This document shows, in pieces, positions 43,343 through 51,573 of a stretch of 64,000 nt of DNA. The DNA is taken from contig CAZXDL010000001.1 in NCBI GenBank assembly GCA_964639505.1, positions 106,847-170,846 on the forward strand. Direction: 5' to 3'. Origin of the DNA: CAZXDL01 sp964639505. GTDB lineage: Bacteria > Patescibacteriota > Saccharimonadia > Saccharimonadales > UBA4665. The position numbers and the translations under genes are program-made. The notes beneath the pieces were generated by a model. It worked only from the letters and a program-made list of their open reading frames with translations. It made no database searches and was not told the DNA's origin. The first letter of the stretch is position 1, and each line of letters opens with the position of its first letter.

Positions 43343-43849
43343 ATGGCACTACAGGAAGCATCAGACATTGCCAACATCGGCCAGTTCATATTGGCACTTA
43401 TAGTCACGTTTGGGGGCGGTTTACTTGCAGTTCAGTACATTCGAACAATGCGACCAGTTTGGAAACGGTTCGCCAAAAACGTTAGCCGAGAAGTAGTGGT
43501 GATATCAACGGAAAAACAGGATATGGAGCACGAGGCTGACCTACTTAAACGTATCGGCTACTTCAAGGTCAAGCCAATCGCAGCAGATACTAGAAACTTG
43601 AGCTTTATCCGCGGCTCCGTTTTGATCGTTGTCGGCTACTCGCCCAATTCTAAGGTTTACACTGAGACATTTGCTTACGCAAAGTCGAACGATCTGCCGA
43701 TTATAGTCTTCGCAGGCACGGAACGCCTGTCCGACAAAGACCATAAGGCGCTTAAAAATTATAGTTTCAGTTCGTTATGCGAAACTGAGCTACGACTTGT
43801 ATCGGATGTATTCGCCGTAATGTCTACGTTTCCCGAGGACAGATCATGA
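43343..43849 (+). CDS. Membrane-anchored Rossmann-like protein, putative CBASS effector
   Basis: This 168-residue protein has one membrane helix at about residues 12-32 (GQFILALIVTFGGGLLAVQYI). A basic stretch and an alternating beta-alpha domain follow: REVVVISTEKQ, ADLLKRIGYFKVKPI, RGSVLIVVGYSPNSKVYTETFAYAKSNDLPIIVFAG. The fold pattern recalls TIR-like or related Rossmannoid sensors, but no diagnostic catalytic residue is certain. The stop overlaps the CD-NTase start (ATGA), so the two are co-translated. The effector role is inferred from this pairing and the membrane anchor. Confidence 0.55.
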   Translation: MALQEASDIANIGQFILALIVTFGGGLLAVQYIRTMRPVWKRFAKNVSREVVVISTEKQDMEHEADLLKRIGYFKVKPIAADTRNLSFIRGSVLIVVGYSPNSKVYTETFAYAKSNDLPIIVFAGTERLSDKDHKALKNYSFSSLCETELRLVSDVFAVMSTFPEDRS

Positions 43850-44601
43850 CAACGGCTGAGTTACATGTAAGCAATGTGTTGAGTAGCCATCAAAGCGAGA
43901 GCAATATGTATGTTGCTAGCTACATTATTGAAACATTGAGGAGCTCTATCACTACCTGGGCAAACGGACACTTGTTGAGCATACAGCCCGCCGGATCAAT
44001 TGCGAAAGGCACTGCAATCAGCGAATCTTCGGATGTAGATATTCTTGTGTCAGTACGCGAAACCGCTGTCGAGACACTAAAGGAAGTCTACGATAAGCTC
44101 TTCAATCGACTAGAGGCTGATGGATTTTCGCCAAGACGACAGAACGTTTCCTTGGGCTTGGTCATCAATGGCTGGAAAGTTGACGTGGTGCCCGCAAAAC
44201 GACACTCCAGCTCAACTACCAACCACAGTCTGTGGTCTCACAAGAGCAAAACACACAGAGAAACAGATATTAACAAGCATATTAAATATGTGCGTGAGTC
44301 TAATCGAATAGATGAAATCCGGCTCACAAAAATATGGAGAAAACTAAACGGGCTTGAATTTCCTTCATTTCCTCTAGAGGTAACGGTTATTGAGGCGCTG
44401 AAAGGTCATGGCGCCGATCTGGCTGACAATTTTGTTACTGTCCTTAGGTACTTTGAAAATTCGATCACATCCGCAAGAATCACCGACCCTACTAAACCAA
44501 GCAATGTTTTGTCTGACGAACTGACCAATAATGAGAAGAGCCGGCTCGCCGCTGCTGCCAACGATGCACTTGGAAAGGAATGGGGACAGGTAATTTGGTG
44601 A
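43846..44601 (+). CDS. CD-NTase/OAS-like nucleotidyltransferase (CBASS-type)
   Basis: This 251-residue protein has the polymerase-beta-fold motif AGSIAKGTAISESSDVDILV (G50, S51, D63, D65) and the third catalytic Asp, D113, in GWKVDVVPAK. A C-terminal helical part with LTKIWRKLNGLEFPSFPLEVTVIEALKG follows, as in OAS/CD-NTases. It is shorter than most CD-NTases (about 300 or more). The family makes cyclic oligonucleotides that activate an effector during phage infection. The upstream overlapping membrane protein is the candidate effector. No Cap2/Cap3 or HORMA/TRIP13 genes are present, which would make it a minimal two-gene system. Confidence 0.8.
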   Translation: MTTAELHVSNVLSSHQSESNMYVASYIIETLRSSITTWANGHLLSIQPAGSIAKGTAISESSDVDILVSVRETAVETLKEVYDKLFNRLEADGFSPRRQNVSLGLVINGWKVDVVPAKRHSSSTTNHSLWSHKSKTHRETDINKHIKYVRESNRIDEIRLTKIWRKLNGLEFPSFPLEVTVIEALKGHGADLADNFVTVLRYFENSITSARITDPTKPSNVLSDELTNNEKSRLAAAANDALGKEWGQVIW

Positions 44602-44617
44602 TCAGCATTCGAAAGTA

Positions 44618-44655
44618 AAATAGCTCCTCTCTCGCAAGCGAATCAGGAGCTATTT
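44618..44655 (+). terminator. Hairpin terminator after the CD-NTase gene
   Basis: An 11-bp stem AAATAGCTCCT/AGGAGCTATTT encloses a 16-nt loop, beginning 17 nt after the stop. The A/T ends of the stem supply the U-rich tract in both directions. Confidence 0.7.
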
Positions 44656-44747
44656 CCCAGACATCATAGCACGAGCACTATTAGAGCGGGTTTTGTTCGG
44701 CTACTTCCCGGATTAAGCCCAAAAACTGAGACATTGCTCAAATACTG

Positions 44748-44810
44748 CCACAGTGTCCCATTTGTCTCACTTACCCCTGTATCGAGGTTCAAGACCGACA
44801 TGCTGAGCCA
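44748..44810 (+). repeat. 63-bp imperfect direct repeat, left copy
   Basis: It matches 52366-52428 without gaps at 50 of 63 positions. Read on the minus strand in one frame it gives AQHVGLEPRYRGK followed by a stop, while the other copy gives AQHPGLEPFYRGKRDK and a stop. Many of the differences fall in third codon positions, so both look like ends of once-coding sequence. Confidence 0.8.
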
Positions 44811-44853
44811 TATTCCACTTTGTATTTAACCCAAGCCAACATCAACGAGTTTG

Positions 44854-44882
44854 TTGACACATATGTACTAGCGTGCTAGTAT
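44854..44882 (+). promoter_or_regulatory. TrpR promoter with embedded trp operator
   Basis: TTGACA (44854-44859) and TAGTAT (44877-44882) have a 17-nt spacer, and the ATG follows after 6 nt. The palindrome ACTAG-CGTG-CTAGT (44867-44880) has exactly the half-sites and 4-nt spacing of the classical TrpR operator (ACTAG-TTAA-CTAGT). It lies between the -35 and -10, where a bound repressor would block RNA polymerase. Confidence 0.85.
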
Positions 44883-44888
44883 ACTGAT

Positions 44889-45143
44889 ATGTCAGAGTTT
44901 AGTGATTTTATAAATCTAGTTGTAACGCTTCAAAATCGTAAAGACATTGAAGACTTCTTGATTGGTATAACTACTGACCAAGAGCGCAGAGAATTCGCCC
45001 AACGAGTAGAAATTGTCAAAATGCTGCTTGCAGGCGTTCCGCAGAAGCAAATTTCTGAAAATTTAGGAGTTGGAATCGGAACTGTTACAAGAGGATCGAA
45101 AGAAATTAAGCAAGGAAGATTTAAGTATTTAAAGAAAAATTAA
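44889..45143 (+). CDS. trpR: Trp-repressor-family regulator TrpR
   Basis: This 84-residue all-helical protein has the TrpR DNA-binding core QRVEIVKMLLAGVPQKQISENLGVGIGTVTRGSKEIK, where GVGIGTVTRGS matches the recognition helix of E. coli TrpR (GAGIATITRGS). YerC-type relatives exist, but the perfect trp operator at its own promoter argues for tryptophan-type control. It is the first gene of a seven-gene rightward set with short gaps (2-134 nt). The likely co-repressor is L-tryptophan (inference). Confidence 0.88.
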   Translation: MSEFSDFINLVVTLQNRKDIEDFLIGITTDQERREFAQRVEIVKMLLAGVPQKQISENLGVGIGTVTRGSKEIKQGRFKYLKKN

Positions 45144-45176
45144 ATTTTCTTATTTAAGTACATTAATCACTATTTT

Positions 45177-46112
45177 ATGAATTCAATAAAAACTATAGTT
45201 AACGATCCAAACGTCTACATTGAAAGTGCAGGCAGGCAGGACCGTGGAACAATTAGAGAAGCTCTTGCTGATAATGGAGCTGATACGACATTGCGCGTTA
45301 CTTTTGGCCTTAATGGGGAATCGATGCCTATGCGCTCATTAGGTTATTACGCTAGTGCAATTCTATTACATGAGAGGTATTTTCCTGAAGCAAATGTACA
45401 GTTTATTTTCCCAAGTCATACTGCACAAGCGATTAATGGCACTGATCAGACTCAATCAGAAAAAGTAGCTGAAAAGACTCAGCAAGCTGCACATAGATTT
45501 TTTTCTACGAGTCTGAGGATGGATAGTGGTGTTGCAGGATATTATTCTCAATTTTACGACTTGGTATTACCGGATGCCGATCTAAGAGAATCAGTTGCCG
45601 AAGTATTTGAAAAAGATGAATCTCTAAAGACGGCCTTTGAAGGCACCGGTAAACGAAAAGGCATAGACTATGTCGGTTATGTAGCTGCGCATATTTTATT
45701 GCATGATACAAACCCACTTTTAACAAAATACCCGTTTACTCCGCTTGGTGGCGCAGCAACAGAATATCCAGCTAATGGCAGGGTTATAAGCATTGGGGCA
45801 CAGTCTGAAAGACCGTTTTATGTTGCACGAATGGCAGCAAGAGAAGCTGGCGTATTACCCGAAGATCAGACTGTAGACACAGGGCAGCTTTTTACTAGGC
45901 ATGTTCTTGCGCCTTACTTTAGCTGCAGAGAAGGCGAGCCAGCGCTACCAACTCCACCAGAAAACACGCCTATTGCCCTAGAGTTCAAAAAAGCTATTGA
46001 AATAGGATCTGATGTACCAAGTGTACAGAGAGATCTCGATTATCTAAGTGAAGTTTATGAGATCTTTGATAGTAGAGAAGGTGCTAGGTTTTTTACTACT
46101 TGGAATACGTAA
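45177..46112 (+). CDS. Unknown protein 1 of three similar proteins in the TrpR cluster
   Basis: This 311-residue soluble protein has VTFGLNGESMPMRSLGYYAS near residue 41. It is similar in layout to GQTFDDGQPLDLLKYGLLID and GETFDEAGTPIDSLKYYLFV in the two later proteins. A second shared block is IGAQSERPFYVARMAAREAG, matching VGPVYERKYDDPTRNIASKIG and VGPPREDLYDEVARTIATAEG. The first block sits where class I aaRS-like folds carry their first Rossmann strand and helix. No HIGH or KMSKS motif is present. It could be an inactive or re-purposed aaRS-like or cyclodipeptide-synthase-like protein; this is a guess. Confidence 0.6.
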   Translation: MNSIKTIVNDPNVYIESAGRQDRGTIREALADNGADTTLRVTFGLNGESMPMRSLGYYASAILLHERYFPEANVQFIFPSHTAQAINGTDQTQSEKVAEKTQQAAHRFFSTSLRMDSGVAGYYSQFYDLVLPDADLRESVAEVFEKDESLKTAFEGTGKRKGIDYVGYVAAHILLHDTNPLLTKYPFTPLGGAATEYPANGRVISIGAQSERPFYVARMAAREAGVLPEDQTVDTGQLFTRHVLAPYFSCREGEPALPTPPENTPIALEFKKAIEIGSDVPSVQRDLDYLSEVYEIFDSREGARFFTTWNT

Positions 46113-46174
46113 ATGCGACATGATGATAACCTTCATAAATCAATAGAAATTTTAATTTAACAAATGGAGAATTA

Positions 46175-46870
46175 ATGAAAAATAGAATAGTAATAATTGG
46201 AGGAATGGGGCCGCAGGCTAGCCTATATTTTCATAAATTACTAATTGATTATTATGCTGAGCACGGGGCAAAAAATAACGCCGATTATCCAGAAATAGTA
46301 CACATATCTATTCCTGTACCGGATTTTATAAATTCCAATGATAGTTCGGGTGCAGAAAGAATGCTTGAAGACGTTCTCTCAAAGATATCATTCCTTGTTA
46401 CTGACAAAGTATTTTTAACCTGCAACACAGTTCATAAACTACAAGACTCACTTGAAAAACATACTGGTGGGATTAAGATAATTTCTTTAATAGATGAAGT
46501 TGAAAATTATCTAACCTCCAGCTCAGATGAAGTAAAGAAGGTCGGCTTACTGGCTTCTCCAATGACAATCTCAAGCGGTCTCTACTCTAAGCCGTTAGAA
46601 AATAAAGGAATATCTGTAATTGCTTCTGATATTCCGGAACAAAACGCGGTCGAGGACATCATCAGAGATGTTATTTCTAATATAGAACCTAGTCAGTACA
46701 GGGAGCACTTTATCCAGCCGCTTGAAAAGTTATTTCAGAGCGGGGCAGAAAAAATTATCCTAGGCTGTACTGAGATTTCATTAGTATTTAACGGAGGTAG
46801 TGACGATAGGATTATTGACCCGCTTAAAATTGCGATCCAACAAAACATAAAATTAGAGCCCAAGGACTAA
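46175..46870 (+). CDS. Aspartate/glutamate racemase family protein
   Basis: This 231-residue protein has the family motifs: IIGGMGPQASLYF at the N-terminus, first catalytic Cys in FLTCNTVHKL (about residue 90) and second in ILGCTEISLVF (about 200). Both Cys are present, so it should be active as an amino-acid racemase or a related C-C/C-N chemistry enzyme. GGAG precedes the ATG. In this cluster a D-amino-acid product or a substrate other than Asp/Glu is possible. Confidence 0.9.
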   Translation: MKNRIVIIGGMGPQASLYFHKLLIDYYAEHGAKNNADYPEIVHISIPVPDFINSNDSSGAERMLEDVLSKISFLVTDKVFLTCNTVHKLQDSLEKHTGGIKIISLIDEVENYLTSSSDEVKKVGLLASPMTISSGLYSKPLENKGISVIASDIPEQNAVEDIIRDVISNIEPSQYREHFIQPLEKLFQSGAEKIILGCTEISLVFNGGSDDRIIDPLKIAIQQNIKLEPKD

Positions 46871-47004
46871 TAGCATGAGCAATAGACATCTATTTGACGA
46901 TAATTTTGATTTTGCTAATAAATGTTGCAAAATTTATAGAATTAAAATATCATTATGTCTACCTTAGAACTGTTCGTTTTATCGAGTTTTAGAAGGAAGG
47001 TGCT

Positions 47005-48360
47005 ATGAACTTCGACACCGAAAGGTACCGCTTTGAGATTACTGAGCTTGAAAAGGGTGGACCTGGGGGCTATGAGTCGACGTACCTAACTAGTGAAGGT
47101 TTTCCTGTTAGTGATGGGCTTTATGATATTTTTGCAGGATTTGATGGCGATTTTCTAGCTGCAGATACCCGAGCACTTAGACACCGCAACGGCGAGACAC
47201 TTGTCGAGGCTTTAGAAAGCGAATCAAAGGTTGGTATTGCATCTGGGTTTAAGCCAAGTGGAGCATATCACTTTGGCCACAAGCTTACATCTGGGACGGT
47301 TGCGTTTCTTCAGCGCAATGGTGCACAGGTTTTTGTTCCAGTTGCTGATATAGAATCTGAGATGGATAACAAAATATCCCGTGAGCAATACCGATTCTGG
47401 GCTGCTGATAATTTGATGGATTGGGGCGCAAATGGTGTCGACTTAGACGCTGCGCATGTATATTTACAATCCGAGGAATACCGAGTTAATGCGCTTTCAT
47501 ATATGGTTGCTAGAGGTATGCTGTTCCAAACGGCTGTAGATATATATGGTGCCGATAAAATGGTAGATGAATTCCCATTTCTATTTGCTGGGGTTACTCA
47601 AGTGGGGGATATCTTGCTTCCTCAACATGCAGATTTTGGCAACGATCACTCTTTTATGGTTAGCGGACAAGACCAAGACGGACACATGAAAATGTCTATA
47701 TCACTTACAGATTCAGCGTTGACTAATGGTCATAACTTCTTAGGTATTTCAACAAACCCGTCGGGTCTGTATATACCACATATGAGAGGCATTACTGGAA
47801 AGAAAGCTAGCTCGAGTGAAGCCGATTCAACTGTTTACCTTGGTCAAGGTCCGCACTTTGAGGACATAGAAACAAGAATTTCACGGTCGGTAAAAAAAAT
47901 TGATGATTCACTTCCTGAGCAATTAGCTGTCTTTAGCTTGGATATGGTTCGGTATATGGCTGAATTTAATGCACAGGGTGAAGTTGACTTTACCGAGCTT
48001 ACGAGTGAACCGGCTTATAAAGCGTTGGTTCAAAATCTTGAAGCCTCAACTACTTCAGCTGGAGCGGAAAGTGCAGTTGCAGATATAGACAAATTTCTGA
48101 TAGAAAACTGTAAAGACCTTCGGCAAGTGAACGAAGATATAGTTCGAGAAACATTACCCGACTTTCTTAAAGCGCACCAGAAAAGGCGTGAAGATGTACT
48201 ACGTTATGCACTGAAACTTGCGGCTGGAGATGCGGATGCCACTAGTGTGCGACCAGATTTTTGGTCTACCCCTGATGGAGCACGTGTAAACCCAACCGAT
48301 TCAAAGCAATCAAGATGGTATGACATTGTTGCTGGTTCGTCAGACCGACTAATCCCTTAA
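47005..48360 (+). CDS. Archaeal-type tryptophanyl-tRNA-synthetase-like protein with altered KMSKS
   Basis: The product is 451 residues. The Rossmann domain begins near residue 76 with GIASGFKPSGAYHFGHKLTSG (HIGH-type HFGH at 89-92), then VFVPVADIESEM, as in archaeal/eukaryotic TrpRS. The KMSKS-like loop reads GKKASSS (266-271) where KMSAS is usual, so ATP activation may be weakened or changed. An N-terminal extension of about 75 residues and a long C-terminal part have no recognised domain. AGAAGGAAGG precedes the ATG. It may be an active second TrpRS or a paralogue with a new role. Confidence 0.82.
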   Translation: MNFDTERYRFEITELEKGGPGGYESTYLTSEGFPVSDGLYDIFAGFDGDFLAADTRALRHRNGETLVEALESESKVGIASGFKPSGAYHFGHKLTSGTVAFLQRNGAQVFVPVADIESEMDNKISREQYRFWAADNLMDWGANGVDLDAAHVYLQSEEYRVNALSYMVARGMLFQTAVDIYGADKMVDEFPFLFAGVTQVGDILLPQHADFGNDHSFMVSGQDQDGHMKMSISLTDSALTNGHNFLGISTNPSGLYIPHMRGITGKKASSSEADSTVYLGQGPHFEDIETRISRSVKKIDDSLPEQLAVFSLDMVRYMAEFNAQGEVDFTELTSEPAYKALVQNLEASTTSAGAESAVADIDKFLIENCKDLRQVNEDIVRETLPDFLKAHQKRREDVLRYALKLAAGDADATSVRPDFWSTPDGARVNPTDSKQSRWYDIVAGSSDRLIP

Positions 48361-48385
48361 TGATTGTCTACAAAAAGGTTTTAGA

Positions 48386-49393
48386 ATGACTGAAATAGAT
48401 GGCTCAACAATAAATGAAAAACTGGTGGGTTATTTCAACGCGAGCGGAGTAACAGACAATCATGCTCTACAGGATGGTTTGTCCGAACGCGATGATCTTA
48501 CGCTAATGATGGGCCAAACTTTTGACGATGGGCAACCATTAGACCTGCTGAAATACGGGCTATTGATTGATGGCATACAAGGAGTTGCTGAACAAAGCGG
48601 CATAAGATCCACTGCTAACTGGTTGATTGCAGATCACTTTATTTCAGATATTAATAAAGATGAAGTGGTAGAAACCGTCACTGCGCAGGCTCAAGATCGT
48701 GTGGATTACCTGGAAAGGCTCAATTGGGCATTTGGCCTTAATATTGGGCATGTAATGTCTTCCCAGCTTGCTGAAACAACAGAGTATAAAAGTAATGTTG
48801 CGATTTTAGACGAAGAATCAGAAACCAATCCAGCATTTAGAGATGCTTTGTTTCTAGCTGTACCCGAAGACAGGCGAGATGATCCATTATCTATCAGATA
48901 TCCGATCGAGGAAATCGCAACGATCGCAAGTCTTGGTACAGACATAAAAGTTGGACCTGTCTATGAAAGAAAATATGATGATCCTACCAGAAATATAGCC
49001 TCCAAAATAGGTTTTAAGGTGTTTTCGTCGGTTTATGCGACAAAGGGATTTTTGTTTGGATCTCCAGCCGTTAGTGATGACGTAGCCGCGTCTATTGAAG
49101 CATTCGGGATTTTACCTTATAAAATCGATAGCAAGGGGCAGAGGAGCCATAGAATAGATCCTATAAACGATCAGCCTGATGAAGTTGAAAAATTAATATT
49201 TGATACAAATGATCCGCGTGCAATAACTGATTTGCTCGCAATTGCCGTTCTGGCAAGTAAAAAGCTGCAAACCGAGCAGTCAAATGTTGTTGATGCGGCT
49301 ATTTCGATAACTGATATTAAACAATTAAAGAAACTGGCTTATAACGCATATTTATGTTATATTTATAGTCCACTTTACGGTGTTGTTAATTAG
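48386..49393 (+). CDS. Unknown protein 2 of three similar proteins in the TrpR cluster
   Basis: This 335-residue soluble protein is closest in layout to the next gene: MGQTFDDGQPLDLLKYGLLIDGI, TANWLIADHFIS (as TILVADTAVS there), IEEIATIASLGTDIKVGP (as FDELATIMDLDLKVGP) and the Arg-containing block after it. LIAD/LVAD at the end of the second strand is reminiscent of the strand that follows HIGH in TrpRS (VPVAD). No known catalytic motif is seen. Only 25 nt separate it from the TrpRS-like gene. Confidence 0.62.
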   Translation: MTEIDGSTINEKLVGYFNASGVTDNHALQDGLSERDDLTLMMGQTFDDGQPLDLLKYGLLIDGIQGVAEQSGIRSTANWLIADHFISDINKDEVVETVTAQAQDRVDYLERLNWAFGLNIGHVMSSQLAETTEYKSNVAILDEESETNPAFRDALFLAVPEDRRDDPLSIRYPIEEIATIASLGTDIKVGPVYERKYDDPTRNIASKIGFKVFSSVYATKGFLFGSPAVSDDVAASIEAFGILPYKIDSKGQRSHRIDPINDQPDEVEKLIFDTNDPRAITDLLAIAVLASKKLQTEQSNVVDAAISITDIKQLKKLAYNAYLCYIYSPLYGVVN

Positions 49394-49408
49394 AATTACC
49401 GGGGACAA

Positions 49409-50413
49409 ATGAAACTTGAAAGCTTACTGTCTACACAAGGTCTAGTCGAGCAGGCTCCTAATCCTGATGATATTCGGGCTCGTGGTGAATCAGGTGAGCC
49501 TATAGACATCTTTTATGGTGAAACTTTCGATGAAGCCGGGACGCCAATAGATAGTCTTAAGTATTATTTGTTCGTAGCTGAGCTATCAGATGCCTTAAGA
49601 GCTGAGGGCTATCCCACTAACCCAACGATTCTGGTCGCAGACACAGCTGTATCGAGAAATGTAGCAACCGAAAAACAAGCTCAGTATCGACATCATGGAG
49701 ATGACAGATTTGACGTTGTTAGTTACTTAGATGAGGTATATGGAACTGGGTTAAAAATAGCTCGAATGAGTCACTTTATTGATGACCCGAATTTTGTAGC
49801 TAAGCGTGAAGAAATTATGGAATTTTGCCAAAATCATCCTGAGTTGATGATAGAGGTTGAAAAAACCGTTCCGGAGTCTAAGCTTGAAGTTGAGAGAGAG
49901 AAGGGTTTTATGTACTCTTTCGACGAACTGGCTACAATCATGGACTTGGATTTAAAAGTCGGCCCACCTCGTGAAGATCTGTACGATGAAGTTGCCAGGA
50001 CAATTGCAACTGCAGAAGGCCAGGATCCATTAATGTCTCTATACCTGCGCCCAACTTTTCCCCTAGGCATGAACTGGTCTTATTTTTTCAAAAACGAAGG
50101 CATAGAAGATCATGGTATTACTGCATATAAAGCGGCAAGTAAAAGACTTCAGAGTCATAGAATCATTCTAGGGCGATCAGCAATGGGACACGTAGAATAT
50201 CTGTTTGATAACACCTTTATGTCCACTAACCCAGACCTACCAAACCCCGTATTAGATATCGGCATTATTGCGGAATTCGCGAGAAAAAGAATTGAGAAAG
50301 ATGATGGTGAGATCGATTTAGCCCAAAGGTATTATGGTCGAGAAATATCTGACGCGGAATTGAAAGAAGAAGTGCTTGGTAATTTATCAAAATTTGTAAT
50401 GGCGTACTTTTAA
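49409..50413 (+). CDS. Unknown protein 3 of three similar proteins in the TrpR cluster
   Basis: This 334-residue paralogue-like neighbour of 48386-49393 shares YGETFDEAGTPIDSLKYYLFVAEL, NPTILVADTAVSRN, FDELATIMDLDLKVGP and a further LQSHRI (RSHRI there) near residue 250. The pair suggests tandem duplication followed by strong divergence. No membrane segment or signal is present. Its stop is 2 nt before the next start, so it is in one operon with the canonical TrpRS gene. Function unknown. Confidence 0.62.
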   Translation: MKLESLLSTQGLVEQAPNPDDIRARGESGEPIDIFYGETFDEAGTPIDSLKYYLFVAELSDALRAEGYPTNPTILVADTAVSRNVATEKQAQYRHHGDDRFDVVSYLDEVYGTGLKIARMSHFIDDPNFVAKREEIMEFCQNHPELMIEVEKTVPESKLEVEREKGFMYSFDELATIMDLDLKVGPPREDLYDEVARTIATAEGQDPLMSLYLRPTFPLGMNWSYFFKNEGIEDHGITAYKAASKRLQSHRIILGRSAMGHVEYLFDNTFMSTNPDLPNPVLDIGIIAEFARKRIEKDDGEIDLAQRYYGREISDAELKEEVLGNLSKFVMAYF

Positions 50414-50415
50414 TT

Positions 50416-51573
50416 ATGAGCCAGCCAAACTTATACGAATTAGCAGTCGAAGAACGTCAACTAAAAATGGAACGACGTGATGCTGAAGTGGATTATTACG
50501 CGACTAGGGTTTCAGAACTCGATTTAAGTGATATCGGACGATTCGCAATGTATCACCCGGATCCTAGCGAACATATGGAAGCAGGAATCACATTTGCACA
50601 CAGAGATCTAGAAAGCGTTACGGACGCTATGGCCAATGGAGAAGAATGGGCCGTGGTTTCTGGATTAAACCCCTCGGCACCACTTCATATGGGCCATAAG
50701 CTAGTCTTTGATGAGCTGTTGTGGTGTCAAAAACAAGGGGCTGATATCTACATACCTATAACTAATGACGAGACGTTCCTTGTAGGCAAAGCAGAATCGG
50801 TCGCAGCAGCACGAAAAATCGCCTATGACAAAATCATTCCCGCAATAATTGCTATGGGCTTTGACCCCGAAAAAACACATATGTTTGTCGACTCAGACTA
50901 CCCCGATATATATAACTTTGCTATTCAGGTTGCAAAAGAAACAAGTTTAAACCGGGTATATGGAGTATTTGGATTTGGAAAAGACGAAGAAGGCGAGAAT
51001 GCGGGCACATTATTTTATCGCGCAGGTGTGCAGTTAGCTGAAATTCTTTTACCACAACTTGCTGAATTTGGAGGTCCAAAGCCAACATTAGTGCCTGTTG
51101 GCATCGATCAATACCCTTATGTGCACTTATCCCGCGATGTTGCTAGAAAGATGGACCTTACGCCTCCTGCAGCCGTATTTACCAAGTTTGAAGAGGGCTT
51201 AGACGGAAAAGGCAAAATGTCTGCCAGCAGAAAAGATTCAGCACTATTCTTGGACGATGATCCAGCAACGATTAAGAAGAAAATTAAGTCGGCCTACACG
51301 GGCGGAAGCGTCTTAGCAAGCTATCAAAGAGAAGTTGGTGGCATTCCTGAGATTTGTCCGGTCTATCAGCTCCGCAGCTCACACTTTGCAAGTAATGAAG
51401 GGCTTTACGATGCATGTAGCAATGGAGAAATATTGTGCGGCGATTGTAAGGCGGCAGCCGTAGAGGAAGTTACCGATTTGTTAGCTGATCACCAGGAGAA
51501 GCTAGCTAATCCAGTTGATAATGTTGACGACTATTTACTAAAGACACCCATTGATTCGATTTTAGGCCGTTAG
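50416..51573 (+). CDS. trpS: Archaeal/eukaryotic-type tryptophanyl-tRNA synthetase
   Basis: This 385-residue class I synthetase has VSGLNPSAPLHMGHKLVFDE (HMGH at 91-94), the ligand region YIPITNDET, VPVGIDQYPYVHLSRDVARKM and an intact KMSAS loop (GKMSASRKDSALFLDDD, 267-271). Near the C-terminus, ILCGDCKAAAVEEVTDLLADHQEKL matches the archaeal type end. It charges tRNA-Trp, or an unusual tRNA-like substrate. Bacteria normally use the shorter bacterial TrpRS, so this looks acquired or auxiliary. TrpR control fits supply sensing. Confidence 0.88.
   Translation: MSQPNLYELAVEERQLKMERRDAEVDYYATRVSELDLSDIGRFAMYHPDPSEHMEAGITFAHRDLESVTDAMANGEEWAVVSGLNPSAPLHMGHKLVFDELLWCQKQGADIYIPITNDETFLVGKAESVAAARKIAYDKIIPAIIAMGFDPEKTHMFVDSDYPDIYNFAIQVAKETSLNRVYGVFGFGKDEEGENAGTLFYRAGVQLAEILLPQLAEFGGPKPTLVPVGIDQYPYVHLSRDVARKMDLTPPAAVFTKFEEGLDGKGKMSASRKDSALFLDDDPATIKKKIKSAYTGGSVLASYQREVGGIPEICPVYQLRSSHFASNEGLYDACSNGEILCGDCKAAAVEEVTDLLADHQEKLANPVDNVDDYLLKTPIDSILGR

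Noticed and set aside
43846..44601. MNT-type toxin-antitoxin nucleotidyltransferase
   Set aside because: The spacing to a third Asp in KVDVVP and the LTKIWRKLNG...FPLE helical region fit OAS/CD-NTases, and no HEPN partner is adjacent.
44785..44810. tRNA 3'-end-like sequence (GGTTCAAGACC...GCCA) in the 63-bp repeats
   Set aside because: The T-stem would have only two pairs and no acceptor partner exists; the right copy also fails to fold. It is not called as a tRNA remnant.
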